6,507 nt of DNA from Actinomycetota bacterium. Its GTDB lineage: Bacteria > Actinomycetota > Thermoleophilia > UBA2241. The notes beneath the pieces are model-generated. The model was not told where the DNA came from. It saw only the letters and a program-made list of their open reading frames with translations, and searched no databases. The translations under genes were made by a program, and so were the position numbers. This document shows positions 5,458 through 6,507 of the stretch, in pieces. The stretch lies in contig PMKK01000185.1 of assembly GCA_003157715.1 (NCBI GenBank), positions 1 through 6,507 on the forward strand. The letters run 5' to 3'. How positions within the stretch are numbered: the first letter of the stretch is position 1; each line of letters starts with the position of its first letter.

Positions 5458-6507
5458 ATGGGCATCTCGCAGGGGGGCCGTTCGCGGCGCCGCATCGCCG
5501 TGGTCGTCGTGACCGCCGTTCTGGCCGTCGGCCTGGTCTGGGGTCTGGCTCAGGCGCTTGCCTCGAGCAGCAGCCCGGCGCCTGCCGGCAAGGTCGTTCT
5601 CAAGCTCGGCATGACCAATATCCCCGACAACGTGAACCCTTTCGTCGGCCAGCTGTCGTCGTGCTACGAGATCTGGTCGCTCAACTACGATCTCATGGTC
5701 GGCTTCAGCGCCGGCGACTACAGCCATCCGCAGGGCGCCAAGGCCACGGGCCTGGCCGACAGCTGGAAGATCTCCGACGGCGGCAAGGTCTGGACGTTCC
5801 ACATCAGGTCGGGCGTCAAGTGGCAGGACGACGTGCCGCTCACCGCTCACGACGTCGCCTTCACCTACAACTACGTGATCAAAAACCAGCTCTCCAACTA
5901 CACGATGTACACGAACTTCATCAAGACGGTGGTCGCCCCCGACGACAACACGGTGGTGTTCACCTGCACCAAGCCCAAGGCCAACATGCTCAACATGTGG
6001 GTCTACATCGTGCCCGAGCACATCTGGGGCTCGATCTCCGGTAAGTCCGCCCAAGGCAGCTATCAGAACAACCCGCCGGTGGTCGGCAGCGGTCCCTTCC
6101 AGCTCACCCAGTACAAGAAGGACCAGTACGCCGTCATGACCGCCAACAAGAACTACTGGGGCGGCGCGCCCAAGATCGACGAGGTCGACTTCGCCTACTA
6201 CCAGAGCGCCGACACCATGGTGCAGGAGATGAAGTCCGGTGCCCTGCAGGGGTGCTGGGGCGTGCTGCCGGCCGAGTACAACCAGTTGAAGAACGACCCC
6301 ACCTACAAGCCGCTGGCCTACGTCGACCCCGAGCTCGACGAGCTGGCTTTCAACTGCTATACGGGTCCCTCGCTGGGTAACCCGGTGCTCAAGGACTGGC
6401 ACTTCCGCCAGGCGCTGCAGTACGCGGTCGACCACAACAAGCTGGTGCAGATCGCCTACGGCGGTCTGGCCCAGCCGGCGACCTCGGTGCTCGTCTCGCA
6501 TCTGTGG
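5458..6507 (+). CDS. ABC transporter family-5 solute-binding protein (3' partial)
   Basis: The frame is open from ATG 5458 to the window end, 350 codons, and typical family members have about 500-600 residues, so the C-terminal third is missing. The N-terminus MGISQGGRSRRRIAVVVVTAVLAVGLVWGLAQALA is a signal peptide or anchor; likely cleavage follows ALA at residue 35. SRRRI resembles a twin-arginine motif, but Sec export is as plausible. There is no lipobox cysteine, which is unusual for a Gram-positive binding protein. Family-5 (SBP_bac_5) motifs are present in order: WTFHIRSGVKWQDDVPLTAHDVAFTYNYV (about 112-140), VVGSGPFQLTQY, NKNYWGGAPKIDEVDFAYYQ, and FRQALQYAVDHNKLVQIAYGG near the visible end. 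Relatives bind oligopeptides, nickel or other small solutes outside the membrane and pass them to DppB/C-type permeases, which would be expected beyond the window. The substrate cannot be read from the sequence. It is divergent from the rfb unit, so a shared function is not implied. Confidence 0.93.
   Translation, partial: MGISQGGRSRRRIAVVVVTAVLAVGLVWGLAQALASSSSPAPAGKVVLKLGMTNIPDNVNPFVGQLSSCYEIWSLNYDLMVGFSAGDYSHPQGAKATGLADSWKISDGGKVWTFHIRSGVKWQDDVPLTAHDVAFTYNYVIKNQLSNYTMYTNFIKTVVAPDDNTVVFTCTKPKANMLNMWVYIVPEHIWGSISGKSAQGSYQNNPPVVGSGPFQLTQYKKDQYAVMTANKNYWGGAPKIDEVDFAYYQSADTMVQEMKSGALQGCWGVLPAEYNQLKNDPTYKPLAYVDPELDELAFNCYTGPSLGNPVLKDWHFRQALQYAVDHNKLVQIAYGGLAQPATSVLVSHLW

Noticed and set aside
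5458..5500. Twin-arginine export signal of the binding protein
   Set aside because: SRRRI partly fits the motif, but the following hydrophobic stretch is as long and strong as in Sec signals and the family is normally Sec-exported, so I do not call it Tat.
5302..6501. Long - strand frame leading into the small acidic gene
   Set aside because: It lies antisense to the solute-binding protein and its signal peptide; only the GTG 5301 start has promoter-like sequence next to it.

Overview
This is a GC-rich window with high-GC third codon positions, several GTG starts, SLH and Ig-like surface proteins and a candidate leaderless promoter. That combination suggests a high-GC, Actinobacteria-like bacterium, possibly a deep or uncultured lineage. 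The taxonomic call is an inference from style and gene content, not from a marker gene. The window is densely coded: the largest gap between genes is 156 bases, and I see no RNA gene, CRISPR array, insertion sequence or tRNA-linked integration.

Left part (about 1-1446, + strand): two cell-surface genes in tandem. The first, cut by the window edge, encodes SLH repeats followed by an NlpC/P60 cysteine-peptidase domain, so it is probably a wall-anchored peptidoglycan hydrolase. Its stop codon overlaps the GTG start of a small secreted or anchored Ig-like-domain protein by four bases.

Middle part (1428-5301, - strand): a compact five-gene unit read right to left. A small acidic protein of unknown function comes first, then rfbA (long-form glucose-1-phosphate thymidylyltransferase), an RmlC-related cupin epimerase, rfbD (dTDP-4-dehydrorhamnose reductase) and rfbB (dTDP-glucose 4,6-dehydratase). 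Together A-B-C-D would convert glucose-1-phosphate and dTTP to dTDP-L-rhamnose, the donor for rhamnose in cell-wall polysaccharide or glycans. The C member is divergent from textbook RmlC, so the exact deoxysugar product is not certain. The 3' end of rfbB overlaps the 3' end of the Ig-like gene by 19 bases, tail to tail.

Right part (5302-6507): a 156-base divergent intergenic region carries a good sigma-70-type promoter on the + strand and a TATACT box on the - strand placed for a leaderless transcript. It is followed by the first 350 codons of a family-5 (peptide/nickel-type) ABC-transporter solute-binding protein that runs off the window.

The least expected feature is a pair of nearly identical GC hairpins. 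One lies in the rfbD-rfbB gap and one in the leader of the binding-protein gene, and each ends 6-7 bases upstream of a Shine-Dalgarno sequence. Otherwise this looks like an ordinary cell-envelope sugar-nucleotide locus; I do not see convincing evidence of an undescribed defence or mobile system.
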